From Paracoccaceae bacterium (lineage in GTDB: Bacteria; Pseudomonadota; Alphaproteobacteria; Rhodobacterales; Rhodobacteraceae): a stretch of DNA of 64,000 bases. Under the pieces are notes generated by a model that ran no database searches, was not told the DNA's origin, and was given only the letters and a program-made list of their open reading frames with translations. This document shows positions 17,516 to 26,953 of this stretch, piece by piece. The position numbers were made by a program, and so were the translations under genes. The first letter of the stretch is position 1; each line of letters starts with the position of its first letter. The DNA lies in NCBI GenBank assembly GCA_029244725.1, contig JAQWQJ010000054.1, positions 1-64,000 on the forward strand, in the 5' to 3' direction.

Positions 17516-17738
17516 CACTATTTGGGGTCTCTTGCCAATATTACAAGAGGCAACCCGCCCTTGCGAGACTCAGGCCAGATGTGTATCTGCAATGAATGAT
17601 CAGAATTTTCGACATGGACGACCGTGCCCGCCTGCCTTGGCGCTTCTATGGCGCAACGCGCTCAATTTTGGCGCGCCTATAAGGCGCGGATCATTCTGTT
17701 CGACAAAATACCCAAGCTGAATAACACGGGAGAGGACC
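17516..17738. promoter_or_regulatory. leuC upstream region with hairpin and 22-codon ORF
   Basis: The leader ends in GGGAGAGG before the leuC ATG. It contains a hairpin with stem CGCGCC/GGCGCG (17672-17688) and loop TATAA. A 22-codon ORF starting at 17614 stops inside that loop. There is no Shine-Dalgarno sequence before the ORF and no U tract after the hairpin, so classical leucine attenuation is not supported; only three of 22 codons are leucine. Confidence 0.25.
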
Positions 17739-19145
17739 ATGTCCCCCAAAACACTCTATGACAAAATCTGGGATGCGCATGTCGCGCACGAAAGTGAAGA
17801 CGGCACTTGTTTGCTGTATATCGACCGCCATCTGGTTCACGAAGTGACCAGCCCTCAGGCGTTTGAAGGTCTGCGCATGGCAGGCCGCAAAGTTCGCGCT
17901 CCGGAAAAAACCATCGCCGTGCCGGATCACAACGTTCCTACGACGCTTGAGCGTCTGGAAGGCATTATTGAGAACGAAGAAGGCCGCATTCAGGTCGAAG
18001 CTCTCGATAAAAACGCCAAAGAATTTGGCCTGCATTATTACGCGATGAACGACGTCCGTCAGGGTATCGTTCACATCGTTGGACCAGAGCAGGGCTGGAC
18101 CCTTCCCGGCATGACGGTTGTTTGCGGTGACAGCCACACTGCGACCCACGGCGCCTTTGGTGCTTTGGCGCACGGTATTGGCACTTCGGAAGTTGAGCAC
18201 GTTCTGGCAACCCAGACGCTGATCCAGAAGAAATCGAAGAACATGAAGGTCGAAATCACCGGCAAACTGAACCCCGGTGTTACGGCGAAAGACATAACCA
18301 TGGCTGTGATCGGTGAAACCGGTACGGCTGGTGGAACTGGCTACGTCATCGAGTATTGCGGCGAAGCAATCCGCGATCTTTCGATGGAAGGTCGTATGAC
18401 CGTATGTAATATGGCAATCGAAGGCGGCGCACGCGCCGGCCTGATCGCGCCTGATGAAACCACCTATGAATATGTCAAAGGCCGCCCACACGCCCCGAAA
18501 GGCGCAGAATGGGAAGCAGCCGAGACTTGGTGGAAGACGCTTTACACAGATGAAGGCGCCGCTTGGGACAAAGTTGTCACGCTAAAAGGTGAAGAGATCG
18601 AACCAGTCGTGACTTGGGGTACCTCGCCCGAAGACGTTCTGCCAATCAGCGCCAAGGTGCCTGCCCCATCGGATTTCGAAGGTGGCAAGGTTGATGCGGC
18701 TGCACGCGCGTTAGACTACATGGGACTTGAGCCTGGCACGCCTCTGAACGAGATCAAGATTGATGCTGTGTTTGTCGGTTCCTGCACCAACGGCCGTATC
18801 GAAGATTTTCGCGAAGTCGCAAAGATCCTCGAAGGCAAAAAAGTTGCTGACGGCGTTCGCATGATGATCGTTCCGGGCTCGGGCCTAGTTCGAGCACAGG
18901 CAGAAGAAGAAGGTCTGTCAGCCATTTTCGAAGCCGCCGGTGCCGAATGGCGTTTGCCGGGGTGTTCGATGTGTCTAGCAATGAACCCAGACCAGCTTGC
19001 CGAGCATGAGCGTTGTGCCTCAACCTCAAACCGGAACTTCGAGGGGCGTCAGGGCTACAAAGGCCGCACACACCTCGTAAGCCCGGGCATGGCAGCAGCA
19101 GCCGCGATCACAGGTCACCTGACCGACGTTCGCGAGTTGATGTAA
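17739..19145 (+). CDS. leuC: 3-isopropylmalate dehydratase large subunit
   Basis: A 468-residue aconitase-family protein that, with LeuD, isomerises 2-isopropylmalate to 3-isopropylmalate in leucine synthesis. The iron-sulfur ligands are in GSCTNGR (about 347) and PGCSMC (about 407-412). Active-site segments [15 protein letters not shown] and LPGMT are conserved. GGGAGAGG precedes the start. leuD does not follow directly: a glycosyltransferase gene begins 8 bases after the stop. Confidence 0.97.
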   Translation: MSPKTLYDKIWDAHVAHESEDGTCLLYIDRHLVHEVTSPQAFEGLRMAGRKVRAPEKTIAVPDHNVPTTLERLEGIIENEEGRIQVEALDKNAKEFGLHYYAMNDVRQGIVHIVGPEQGWTLPGMTVVCGDSHTATHGAFGALAHGIGTSEVEHVLATQTLIQKKSKNMKVEITGKLNPGVTAKDITMAVIGETGTAGGTGYVIEYCGEAIRDLSMEGRMTVCNMAIEGGARAGLIAPDETTYEYVKGRPHAPKGAEWEAAETWWKTLYTDEGAAWDKVVTLKGEEIEPVVTWGTSPEDVLPISAKVPAPSDFEGGKVDAAARALDYMGLEPGTPLNEIKIDAVFVGSCTNGRIEDFREVAKILEGKKVADGVRMMIVPGSGLVRAQAEEEGLSAIFEAAGAEWRLPGCSMCLAMNPDQLAEHERCASTSNRNFEGRQGYKGRTHLVSPGMAAAAAITGHLTDVRELM

Positions 19146-19152
19146 CTCGGAT

Positions 19153-20508
19153 ATGGCGGGCGCTGTTGCCCATTCAACAAAGGATAGACGTCTCAGGGTG
19201 CTCGTCATCGCCGAGGCGGCCAATCCCGAATGGGTCAGTGTTCCGTTGGTCGGCTGGTCGCTTGCGACGGCGCTTCGAAATGTCTGTGATGTTCATATCG
19301 TGACACAAGTTCGCAACCGTGAAGCCTTTCTTCGCGCCGGACTTGTGGAAGGCCAGGATTTCACGGCCATCAATTCAGAAGCGATCGCGCGACCGATCTA
19401 TAAGCTCGCGGATATTCTGCGTATGGGAGAAGGCAAAGGGTGGACTATGGTAACGGCGTTAACGTCGAAACTGTCTTACCCTTACTTTGAAAAAATGGTC
19501 TGGAAGCAATTTGGCAAAGACATCAAGGATGGCGCGTATGACATCGTTCACCGCGTCACCCCTTTGACGCCAACTGCAAACAGCAGCGTGGCACCAAAAT
19601 GTGCAGATGCTGGTGTGCCTTTCGTGGTCGGTCCGTTAAACGGCGGCGTGCCTTGGCCAGCCGGCTTTGACGGGGAGCGACGCCGCGAAAAGGAATGGCT
19701 GTCTTACGTTAGATCTGCCTACAAGCTGTCAGGCGCGCGTCGCAGGATGCTTAACGCGGCTTCGGCGATTGTTGCAGGCTCTCGTTATACAGCGAGTGAA
19801 ATTCCCGTTGGACACCGAGACAAAGTTGCGTTGGTGCCCGAGAACGCCATTGATCCTAAGCGGTTTGATTTATCCTCAGCCATCGCGGCACGCGGCCAAA
19901 CCTTGCCGCTCAGGGGATGCTTTCTTGGTCGGCTAGTGCCCTACAAAGGTGCTGACATGCTTATCGAGGCCGCCGAGCCGTTTCTGCGGGACGGATCACT
20001 GGTTCTCGACATCGTTGGCAATGGACCGATGGAAGCGGGCTTAATGGCGCAGGTCAAAGACCTTGGCTTAGATCAAGCCGTAACGTTTCACGGTTGGGTC
20101 GAGCACGAACGCGTGGAGGGTATTCTGTCGAGTGCTGACATGCTGACATTTCCGTCTGTGCGTGAATTTGGTGGCGGTGTTGTGCTTGAGGCCATGGCCT
20201 TGGGCGTTGTGCCTGTCATCTGCGACTATGCCGGACCATCTGAGCTTGTTGATGCCTCAACCGGCTACAAGGTTTCAATGGGGGATCGCGATACAGTCAT
20301 TGCGAACTTCCGCGCGACCCTTGCCGAAATCATAAGCGACCCGACAATCCTTGAAGAAAAATCTAACGCCGCCCGTCAAAAGGTGGCGTCCACTTACACC
20401 TGGGCCAAAAAAGCGGAACAGATAAAAGAAATCTACGACTGGGTACTTTCGGGCAAAGGTCCGATCCCCACACCAATTTCTTTTGAAACGCCGCTCTGGT
20501 CCAACTAA
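19153..20508 (+). CDS. Glycosyltransferase family 4 protein inside the leucine operon
   Basis: A 451-residue GT-B glycosyltransferase with no membrane helix. The N-terminal Rossmann half includes [20 protein letters not shown]. The C-terminal donor-binding half shows [32 protein letters not shown] and the E-x7-E element in [19 protein letters not shown]. Donor and acceptor are unknown. It lies 8 bases after leuC and 32 before leuD, so it is almost certainly co-transcribed with leucine genes although no role in that pathway is expected. It may have been inserted. Confidence 0.9.
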   Translation: MAGAVAHSTKDRRLRVLVIAEAANPEWVSVPLVGWSLATALRNVCDVHIVTQVRNREAFLRAGLVEGQDFTAINSEAIARPIYKLADILRMGEGKGWTMVTALTSKLSYPYFEKMVWKQFGKDIKDGAYDIVHRVTPLTPTANSSVAPKCADAGVPFVVGPLNGGVPWPAGFDGERRREKEWLSYVRSAYKLSGARRRMLNAASAIVAGSRYTASEIPVGHRDKVALVPENAIDPKRFDLSSAIAARGQTLPLRGCFLGRLVPYKGADMLIEAAEPFLRDGSLVLDIVGNGPMEAGLMAQVKDLGLDQAVTFHGWVEHERVEGILSSADMLTFPSVREFGGGVVLEAMALGVVPVICDYAGPSELVDASTGYKVSMGDRDTVIANFRATLAEIISDPTILEEKSNAARQKVASTYTWAKKAEQIKEIYDWVLSGKGPIPTPISFETPLWSN

Positions 20509-20540
20509 AAGCAATCAAACGAATCTGGGAAACCAAGACG

Positions 20541-21146
20541 ATGGAAAAATTTGAAAAAGTATCGGGCATCGCTGCCCCAATGCCTTTGGTGAATATCGAC
20601 ACGGATATGATCATCCCTAAGGTCTTTCTGAAGACGATTAAGCGTTCAGGCCTAGGTGTGAACCTGTTTGACGAAATGCGCTTTGAGCGTGACGGATCTG
20701 AAAAGCCGGACTTTGTGCTGAACCAAACTCAGTACCGTGATGCATCGATCATCGTGGCTGGCGACAACTTTGGTTGTGGTTCATCGCGCGAGCATGCCCC
20801 TTGGGCGCTGGCTGACTTTGGCATCAAAGTGATCGTATCAACGTCATTCGCTGATATCTTCTTTAACAACTGTTTTAAGAACGGCATTCTGCCAATTGTT
20901 CTGCCACAGGATCAAGTTGAAGTGATTATGAAAGATGCCGAGAAGGGTTCAAACGCTCGGATCGAAGTTGATCTTGAGTCCCAATCACTGACAACCTCAG
21001 ACGGCACAAGCTTTGCATTTGAGGTCGACGAGTTCAAAAAGCACTGCCTGATGAACGGTCTTGATGACATTGGCCTGACGATGGAAAAAGCGTCTTCAAT
21101 TGATACGTTTGAAGCGAAATCATCTGGCGAGCGTCCTTGGGTTTAA
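20541..21146 (+). CDS. leuD: 3-isopropylmalate dehydratase small subunit
   Basis: A 201-residue swivelling domain that completes isopropylmalate isomerase with LeuC. Family motifs are [15 protein letters not shown] (18-32), [17 protein letters not shown] (about 74-90) and [16 protein letters not shown]. Length and sequence look normal. A strong terminator follows 22 bases after the stop, so leuC-GT-leuD forms one transcript separated from the next gene. Confidence 0.97.
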   Translation: MEKFEKVSGIAAPMPLVNIDTDMIIPKVFLKTIKRSGLGVNLFDEMRFERDGSEKPDFVLNQTQYRDASIIVAGDNFGCGSSREHAPWALADFGIKVIVSTSFADIFFNNCFKNGILPIVLPQDQVEVIMKDAEKGSNARIEVDLESQSLTTSDGTSFAFEVDEFKKHCLMNGLDDIGLTMEKASSIDTFEAKSSGERPWV

Positions 21147-21168
21147 GCCCAAACTGCCAAAAATTAGC

Positions 21169-21209
21169 AAATGGCCGGATACTTCCAAAGTGTCCGGCCA
21201 TTTCTTTTT
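21169..21209 (+). terminator. Rho-independent terminator after leuD
   Basis: An 11-bp perfect stem, AAATGGCCGGA with TCCGGCCATTT (21169-21179, 21193-21203), is followed by a C and five T. The 202 bases from here to the next gene hold nothing further that I recognise. Confidence 0.9.
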
Positions 21210-21411
21210 CCGCGATGAATGATGCAAAAATGCCCTAAAATCGGGGGGTTCGCGGTCGAAATTAATCAATTTCCAAATCAGGCGATTGCTTTTCTGGCCG
21301 AACATGGGCAGAAATTGGGCAGAAATGAGGCAGTCCGTCCTAATTGGGTCGGATCACAAGTGGAAAAGAAGCGCAAAAACGCGCTCGGCCATTTGAAAGG
21401 GAAAGCTAGCA

Positions 21412-22254
21412 GTGCTTTCAAGGATTCCAGGTGCGCTCTTTAGAGCGGCGTTAGTCGGTATGCTTTTTGCAGTGCCGATGTTTCTTGTGCCGGGTGTTGC
21501 GGCCAAGAACAGCGTAGTTGTGTTTGTTCTTCTGTTCAGCGGTTTTATTTGGACATTCCTCGAGTATTCATCGACCTACCCCAGCCTGATCGAGTTCCGG
21601 GACGCCCCGCCGTTTAACCGTGTCCGCTTTCTGTCTTTGTTGGTCACAGTTTATTGCCTGTCATTGGTCCAAGCCTTTGCGATGAACCCAATTGTAGGGT
21701 CAGAGTTCGTCCATAATGTCGGCGTTATCATTGGCTATTCTCTCGATATTCCGGGATCGCCGGTTAACTTGATGATGGATCAATTCGGTATCGTTGGGGA
21801 CGGTCTTCCATACATGACGTTCCTAGCCTCGGTTGGCATTGCGTATTTTGCGTCGCTTGTATCGATCGTGATTTTCGTAGTGATTTTCTATGTGCGCAAA
21901 TGGCCGGGCAACAGTGGTCCGTTCAACGTGTGGACCAATATGCCAACGTTTGACCCGACAACGACCAGCGATGTGGTGGCACGCTTAAACCGTGACGCCA
22001 GAATTAACATCGTTTTAGGTTTTGTGCTGCCATTCTTGATCCCAGCGTGTGTCGGGCTTTCCTTCGGGTTTGTCGGCTCGGCACCTTTCGATGACTCGTA
22101 CATGATGATTTGGGTGATTTCGGGATGGGCTTTCTTGCCTTCTGGCATGATCATGCGCGGTGTCGCGCTCAGCCGTGTGGCGCAGATGATTTCGGTCAAA
22201 CGCGACGCGATGACGGTCGAGGACGAGCGTGCTTCGGTCTCGGTGCCTGTCTAG
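21412..22254 (+). CDS. Multi-spanning membrane protein of unknown function
   Basis: A 280-residue integral membrane protein starting at GTG, with GAAAGGGAAAG upstream. About seven hydrophobic helices are visible: residues 10-30, 33-50, 72-92, 100-112, 135-163, 195-220 and 228-250. The sequence matches no transporter or enzyme motif that I know. It lies between leuD and leuB. Its last ~130 bases overlap the only usable starts of the next gene in another frame, suggesting co-translation. Confidence 0.78.
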   Translation: MLSRIPGALFRAALVGMLFAVPMFLVPGVAAKNSVVVFVLLFSGFIWTFLEYSSTYPSLIEFRDAPPFNRVRFLSLLVTVYCLSLVQAFAMNPIVGSEFVHNVGVIIGYSLDIPGSPVNLMMDQFGIVGDGLPYMTFLASVGIAYFASLVSIVIFVVIFYVRKWPGNSGPFNVWTNMPTFDPTTTSDVVARLNRDARINIVLGFVLPFLIPACVGLSFGFVGSAPFDDSYMMIWVISGWAFLPSGMIMRGVALSRVAQMISVKRDAMTVEDERASVSVPV

Positions 22255-23291
22255 TATTTCTCTTTCTGGCTAGCCCGTTAACTGCTCAGTCCTTTCGGGT
22301 TTGCCTGTTTCATTCAGAACTTGGCCGAAAAGCGCCGGGGTTACTCTATCGAGACATTAAATCCGGCGAGGCGTCCGCCATCGAGGCTGCGACGCGGATA
22401 GCGCGTGGTGAATGTGATATCCTAGGACTGTTCGGCTTTGATTTTGACCACTACTCAATAGCACTTGCAGCGTTTGCAGAACGAATTGCCGAGCACGGCG
22501 GACCGATCTATCCCTATCGATTCTCGAAACGCCCTAACACCGGCTGGCCAAGTCACGTAGATTTAGACATGGATGGGCGGCTAGGTACCCCTCGTGATGC
22601 GCAAGGCTACGGGCTGTTTTCCGGCGAAGGGGGTATGGCGGTGTTATCGCGACATCCGATCCAAACAGCAGATGTCCAAGACTATTCCGGCATAATATGG
22701 CGCGATTTGCCTTGGGCTAAATTGCCCGAAGCCAACGGCAGGCCGTTTCTTTCGGACAAGGCTTCAGCCGTTCAGCGCCTATCCACTACTGGGCACTGGG
22801 TGGTTCCGGTGAACGTTCATGGTGTCATATTATCACTGATGATCTACCACGCCTCACCACCGGTTTTTGATGGGCCAGAGGATAGGAATGGGCTGAGAAA
22901 TGCGGATGAAACTTTGTTTTGGGTTCATCATGTTGACGAAAACCCGCCCTCTAATTTCATAATTCTGGGTGCTGCAAATCTTGATCCGCTGCAAAGCGAT
23001 GGCCGTACAGAAGCCATTCGAAGCTTGTTGGACAGCCCGCATCTGCAAGACCCGTTTCATGGGGCAACACGAAAAGATTCGCTAACCGTTGATTGGACTG
23101 ACCTTGATCTAGGCTTGATGCGAACTGACTACATCTTGCCGTCAACAGATTTCAAAGTTGCCGACGCCGGCACGGAATGGCCCAAAACGAACGTGTCAAA
23201 GGCTAGCCGTCACGCATTAATCTGGGTTGAACTGTCCCAAACACCCAATGAAACCTTGGCCACGCTTGAAACTTCCGGCTCTTCCAAGTAG
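22125..23291 (+). CDS. Endonuclease/exonuclease/phosphatase family protein, exported
   Basis: The frame encodes an EEP-fold protein of about 388 residues. A typical signal-peptide core (CLVFLFLASPLTAQ) lies about 34 residues after ATG 22125. Fold elements include ARGECDILGLFGFD, FSGEGGMAVLSRHPI, ILGAANLDP and RTDYILPS...SRHALIWVEL. The Glu/Asp/His metal and catalytic positions look only partly canonical (GAANLD rather than GDFN). The only ATG, GTG or TTG starts before the signal sequence are ATG 22125 and TTG 22110, both inside the previous gene, so the true start is uncertain. Substrate unknown. Confidence 0.8.
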   Translation: MGFLAFWHDHARCRAQPCGADDFGQTRRDDGRGRACFGLGACLVFLFLASPLTAQSFRVCLFHSELGRKAPGLLYRDIKSGEASAIEAATRIARGECDILGLFGFDFDHYSIALAAFAERIAEHGGPIYPYRFSKRPNTGWPSHVDLDMDGRLGTPRDAQGYGLFSGEGGMAVLSRHPIQTADVQDYSGIIWRDLPWAKLPEANGRPFLSDKASAVQRLSTTGHWVVPVNVHGVILSLMIYHASPPVFDGPEDRNGLRNADETLFWVHHVDENPPSNFIILGAANLDPLQSDGRTEAIRSLLDSPHLQDPFHGATRKDSLTVDWTDLDLGLMRTDYILPSTDFKVADAGTEWPKTNVSKASRHALIWVELSQTPNETLATLETSGSSK

Positions 23292-23327
23292 GCGGATGTC
23301 GATCTAATTCCACACAGGACGACCGAC

Positions 23328-24431
23328 ATGAGCAACCATTCGCTTCTAATTCTTCCCGGTGACGGCATTGGCCCAGAGGTCATGGCCCAAGTTCGCCGCA
23401 TTATCGACTGGTTCGGCGCGAACCGCGGTGTTTCATTTGACGTCAGCGAAGACCTTGTCGGCGGTGCGGCCTACGACGCACACGGTGTTCCGTTGCACGA
23501 CGACACAATGGCAAAAGCGCAAGAAGCAGACGCCGTTTTGCTTGGCGCTGTTGGCGGACCAGCCTACGACGATCTGGATTTCTCGGTTAAGCCGGAACGT
23601 GGCCTGCTACGTCTGCGCAAAGAAATGGACCTGTTTTCGAACCTGCGTCCAGCCCAGTGTTTTGACGCTTTGGCCGATTTCTCGTCGCTCAAGAAAGAGC
23701 TTATCGCCGGCCTAGACATCATGATTGTCCGTGAGCTTACCTCGGGCGTATATTTTGGCGAACCTCGTGGCATATTCGAAGAAAACGGCGAGCGTTACGG
23801 CATCAACACCCAGCGCTACACCGAAAGCGAAATTGAACGCGCAGCTCGGTCTGCGTTTGAGCTTGCGATGCGACGCAACAAAAAGGTCTGCTCGATGGAG
23901 AAGGCCAACGTGATGGAATCGGGCATCCTTTGGCGCGAAGTCGTGACACGCGTGTCCGCTGACTACCCCGAGGTTGAGCTAAGCCACATGTACGCCGACA
24001 ACGGCGCTATGCAGCTGGTGCGGGCGCCTAAACAATTCGACGTCATCCTGACCGACAACCTGTTTGGCGACATCCTTTCGGATTGTGCGGCGATGTTGAC
24101 AGGCTCACTTGGCATGCTGCCTTCGGCCTCGCTTGGTGCGCCGATGGAAAACGGTCGCCCTAAAGCGATGTACGAACCGGTACACGGCTCGGCACCTGAC
24201 ATCACGGGTCAAGGCAAAGCCAACCCAATCGCTTGTACTTTGTCGTTCGCGATGGCCCTGCGCTATTCCTTCGACCAAGGGGCAGAGGCCGACCGTCTAG
24301 AAGCTGCAGTTGAAAAGGTGCTGTCTGACGGTGTGCGCACTGCTGACCTGCTTGGCGAAGAGGGCGTTGACCCGGTATCAACAAGCGGCATGGGCGATGC
24401 GATTTTAGCTGCGCTTGACGCCAGCATCTAA
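23328..24431 (+). CDS. leuB: 3-isopropylmalate dehydrogenase
   Basis: A 367-residue NAD-dependent decarboxylating dehydrogenase of the third leucine step. Signatures are [11 protein letters not shown] at the start, [25 protein letters not shown], and the metal-binding [27 protein letters not shown]. Length is normal. It follows the EEP gene by 36 bases and is followed by a strong terminator, so it may be read with the two preceding non-leucine genes. Confidence 0.97.
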   Translation: MSNHSLLILPGDGIGPEVMAQVRRIIDWFGANRGVSFDVSEDLVGGAAYDAHGVPLHDDTMAKAQEADAVLLGAVGGPAYDDLDFSVKPERGLLRLRKEMDLFSNLRPAQCFDALADFSSLKKELIAGLDIMIVRELTSGVYFGEPRGIFEENGERYGINTQRYTESEIERAARSAFELAMRRNKKVCSMEKANVMESGILWREVVTRVSADYPEVELSHMYADNGAMQLVRAPKQFDVILTDNLFGDILSDCAAMLTGSLGMLPSASLGAPMENGRPKAMYEPVHGSAPDITGQGKANPIACTLSFAMALRYSFDQGAEADRLEAAVEKVLSDGVRTADLLGEEGVDPVSTSGMGDAILAALDASI

Positions 24432-24451
24432 TCTTTCGGGCAATTACATTC

Positions 24452-24484
24452 AAAAGGGCAGTCTCATAGGGGCTGCCCTTTTTT
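24452..24484 (+). terminator. Rho-independent terminator after leuB
   Basis: AAAGGGCAG (24453-24461) pairs with CTGCCCTTT (24473-24481), and the stem runs into a T tract. It sits 21 bases after the leuB stop. Confidence 0.9.
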
Positions 24485-24558
24485 GTTGGTTTGCACCATC
24501 CATACATATCCCTATGTTAGCGCTAAATCGTCATTGTATTGCGTGAAAGGAAAAAGCC

Positions 24559-25527
24559 ATGCCTGCTGGCTTCAAAGGACCGGGATTTGCCCTACTTGGA
24601 TTTCTTTTATTCTCAACCCATGACGTAATCATCAAAACCCTTGGGGCGATCTATTCACCGATCCAGATCGTCTTTTTCAGCACGCTACTGGGATTTCCAC
24701 TCGCTGCGTTTTTGTTGATGCGCGACTCTACGCAAGGCAATCTGATACCCAAGTATCCTGGCTGGGTGGCAGCGCGAACAGTTTTGGCAATCATCGGCGC
24801 GACAAGCGTGTTCTACGCGTTCTCATCCCTGCCGCTGTCCCAAGTGTACGCGATCATCTTCGCTTCTCCGTTGCTCATTACAGTGTTCGCGATTCCAATA
24901 CTGGGCGAAAAGGTCGGCATTCACCGTTGGTTGGCTGTGATCGTTGGTTTGACTGGCGTTCTGATTGTCGTACGCCCCGGATCCACTGATCTCGAACTTG
25001 GGCACATTGCAGCCATGGTCGCTGCCGTTGCTTCGGCTGCTGCATCGGTCATCATTCGCCGCATCGGTCGCGAAGAGCGATCAGTTGTCATCATGCTTTA
25101 CCCAATGATGGCAAACGTACTGGTGATGGGGGCGTTGCTGCCGCTAGTCTATAAGCCGGTGCCAATTGAGCACCTTGGTGGGTTAGCGACAATTGCAGTC
25201 CTTGGGTTCCTTGGGGGCTTATGCATCATCTCGGCATATCGAAACGCCGAGGCCGCAGTGATTGCCCCCAACCAATATTCGCAAATTGTTTGGTCGGTGA
25301 TTTTTGGCGCGTTTTTCTTCAACGAATGGCCAGACTCCAGCACGGCATTAGGGGCTGGCATCGTCATCCTTAGCGGTCTTTACATTTTGCTACGCGAATC
25401 CCGCTCAAAGACCTCAGAGAACACTCCAGTGCTGCGTACGCGTACACGGTTTGAAACCAGCACAACGCCACGTCTCAGCCCGATAATCAGGGCACAGCGC
25501 AAGAAAGACGGCAAACCCGAGCAATAA
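24559..25527 (+). CDS. DMT superfamily transporter, two EamA domains
   Basis: A 322-residue membrane protein with ten predicted helices in two EamA repeats: GFLLFSTHDVIIKTLGA, then YAIIFASPLLITVFAIPILGEKVG, and later FFNEWPDSSTALGAGIVILSG. It is similar in pattern to the carrier at 9348-10310. A polar tail of about 35 residues follows the last helix. The last codons and stop lie in the first copy of a 63-bp direct repeat. The substrate is unknown. Confidence 0.9.
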   Translation: MPAGFKGPGFALLGFLLFSTHDVIIKTLGAIYSPIQIVFFSTLLGFPLAAFLLMRDSTQGNLIPKYPGWVAARTVLAIIGATSVFYAFSSLPLSQVYAIIFASPLLITVFAIPILGEKVGIHRWLAVIVGLTGVLIVVRPGSTDLELGHIAAMVAAVASAAASVIIRRIGREERSVVIMLYPMMANVLVMGALLPLVYKPVPIEHLGGLATIAVLGFLGGLCIISAYRNAEAAVIAPNQYSQIVWSVIFGAFFFNEWPDSSTALGAGIVILSGLYILLRESRSKTSENTPVLRTRTRFETSTTPRLSPIIRAQRKKDGKPEQ

Positions 25528-25574
25528 AAAGGGGCGGCCCCTTTCAGGACCACCCCTACTCGCCTGTTGGACGA
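25512..25574. repeat. 63-bp direct repeat, copy 1
   Basis: Identical to 26181-26243 except for one base (C here, A there, seventh position). It includes the last codons of the EamA gene, the hairpin AAAGGGG-CGG-CCCCTTT and the tract CAGGACCACCCCTACTCGCC. The repeat brackets about 606 bases holding one gene. Confidence 0.95.
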
Positions 25575-25681
25575 CAGGTCGTGGCAACAAGTTTTGTTAT
25601 GCCACCGAATTCTCCTTTCGGTTGAATTTGTTGTTCATTAAGCTTGAATTGACACGTGTGCAATTTAGGAAGGGCTACAAT

Positions 25682-26152
25682 TTGAAAACTGCGTTACCAA
25701 GACTTTCGCTTGGATCGGGTTCCACTAAAAAATTCGTGCTCTGCGTGTTTTTCTTGTTGCCCGTTGCGGGGTTCGCTCAGGATGTAAAAAATGAGACCGG
25801 TATGTGCTATCGAACGATCGCCGGTCACTTGACCTATCAATCGCCGACAGAATCTACAGCTGTACTGATCCGATGTTTCGATGAAGTTTTGGCTCAATGT
25901 GCAATGAAAGAGGCATTTACTGAATGCTTAGAAGCATCCATCGCTTCTATTACGAGAGCATTGGAAGTTGGCAAAAACCGCTTTGATCAAAGTACTCTCC
26001 AATCAGCTCTTCCGGGACGAACTGCGGCTTGGGAAAATTTCGTGACAAGTTTACAAAAATTGCAGCAAATGGATGCCCTTAACACCGACGCACATGTGGC
26101 GAAGTTAAGAGCGTCGTTTATCACATCTATGAAATTAGACGAGTTACGATAG
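25682..26152 (+). CDS. Small exported protein of unknown function in a repeat-flanked insert
   Basis: The most likely start is TTG 25682, preceded by AGGAAGGG; the frame also opens at TTG 25622. The roughly 156-residue product has a basic N-terminus, a hydrophobic core and a probable cleavage after AGFA, so it is exported. The mature part is helical, with cysteines near residues 41, 63, 71 and 80 that could form disulfides. The stretch is visibly richer in A and T than its flanks. It lies between two 63-bp direct repeats, which suggests acquisition by insertion. No family recognised. Confidence 0.65.
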   Translation: MKTALPRLSLGSGSTKKFVLCVFFLLPVAGFAQDVKNETGMCYRTIAGHLTYQSPTESTAVLIRCFDEVLAQCAMKEAFTECLEASIASITRALEVGKNRFDQSTLQSALPGRTAAWENFVTSLQKLQQMDALNTDAHVAKLRASFITSMKLDELR

Positions 26153-26180
26153 TGCAATGAGACAACGATGTTCTGAATTC

Positions 26181-26243
26181 CAAACCAGAGCAATAAAAAG
26201 GGGCGGCCCCTTTCAGGACCACCCCTACTCGCCTGTTGGACGA
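26181..26243. repeat. 63-bp direct repeat, copy 2
   Basis: Second copy of the element at 25512-25574. It retains the bases of the EamA C-terminal codons and stop although no EamA gene precedes it here, so it is a remnant of a duplicated junction. Confidence 0.95.
26193..26215 (-). terminator. Terminator of the membrane wHTH operon (inside repeat copy 2)
   Basis: On the minus strand the stem AAAGGGG/CCCCTTT with a three-base loop is followed by five T, a good intrinsic terminator for the operon ending at 26249. The same hairpin in copy 1 lies at 25527-25545; in the plus direction it has only a short T run. Confidence 0.7.
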
Positions 26244-26248
26244 ACTCG

Positions 26249-26953
26249 TTAAACGATTTTGATCACCGACTTGTCGATGGCCAGCACATAACCTTTACGG
26301 GCGATATTCTTGACCAATAGTTCGGTCATCAGTTGATTGCCCAGCGCATCCCGAAGACGTTTGATGCGGGTGGCGCCGGATGCTTCGTCACAATCGGCAG
26401 AACTACGTCCCGAGATCATGCCCTCAATCTCAGCGCCGTTCAGCATCTCGTCGTCCATGCGCGCTTCGGCTAGAACCCCGAGAGTTTCGATTGCCGCTTC
26501 CGTCAGTTTGAACGCCATATTGTTCAGGTAGACGGTTTTCTCTTCGCGGCTGAGGATCAGTGAGTTCACCTGAATCCCCGAATGTTCAATCTGGGCCATG
26601 CGTCGGTTCAACAAAACAAGCATCACCAAGGACGCGACGGCCGCCACCAACATCGCCGTTGCAAACACCAACAGAACTGTGATGACCATCCGATAGCCCG
26701 CCAAAGTATCAGCAAAGGCCGTGCCGGATTGCGCTAGAATCTCCAGCAGTCGTAATTCTGCCTGACCGGTTAGGTCAGAGTTTTCGATAAACACCTGCTC
26801 AACCCGTGCGTTGAACGCGTTTGCGTCCGGTAGTGTGAAAAGCAGGAAAGCAGTGGCAATCAATAGGATGGCGATAATCGCACCAATACATAACAAAACA
26901 AACCTAGTGCCCGTGCGGCGTGCCTCAATAGCGGAGATAGAATTCGCCGGCAT
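26249..26953 (-). CDS. Membrane-anchored winged-helix (OmpR-type C-terminal) regulator
   Basis: A protein of about 234 residues from ATG 26953, preceded by AAAGGAGAGG. Two hydrophobic segments (about 17-42 and 88-115) enclose a ~45-residue periplasmic loop. The cytoplasmic C-terminus resembles a trans_reg_C winged helix: an early NSLILSREEKTVYLNNMAFKLTEAAIETL segment, then GATRIKRLRDALG and the wing KNIARKGYVLAI. Such one-component membrane regulators (ToxR/CadC type) sense envelope signals, though here the DNA-binding domain is C-terminal. It overlaps the small secreted-protein gene upstream by 29 bases. Confidence 0.8.
   Translation of the reverse strand: MPANSISAIEARRTGTRFVLLCIGAIIAILLIATAFLLFTLPDANAFNARVEQVFIENSDLTGQAELRLLEILAQSGTAFADTLAGYRMVITVLLVFATAMLVAAVASLVMLVLLNRRMAQIEHSGIQVNSLILSREEKTVYLNNMAFKLTEAAIETLGVLAEARMDDEMLNGAEIEGMISGRSSADCDEASGATRIKRLRDALGNQLMTELLVKNIARKGYVLAIDKSVIKIV

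Noticed and set aside
17532-17720. 62-codon frame upstream of leuC
   Set aside because: No Shine-Dalgarno, odd composition and it crosses the hairpin; treated as leader DNA.
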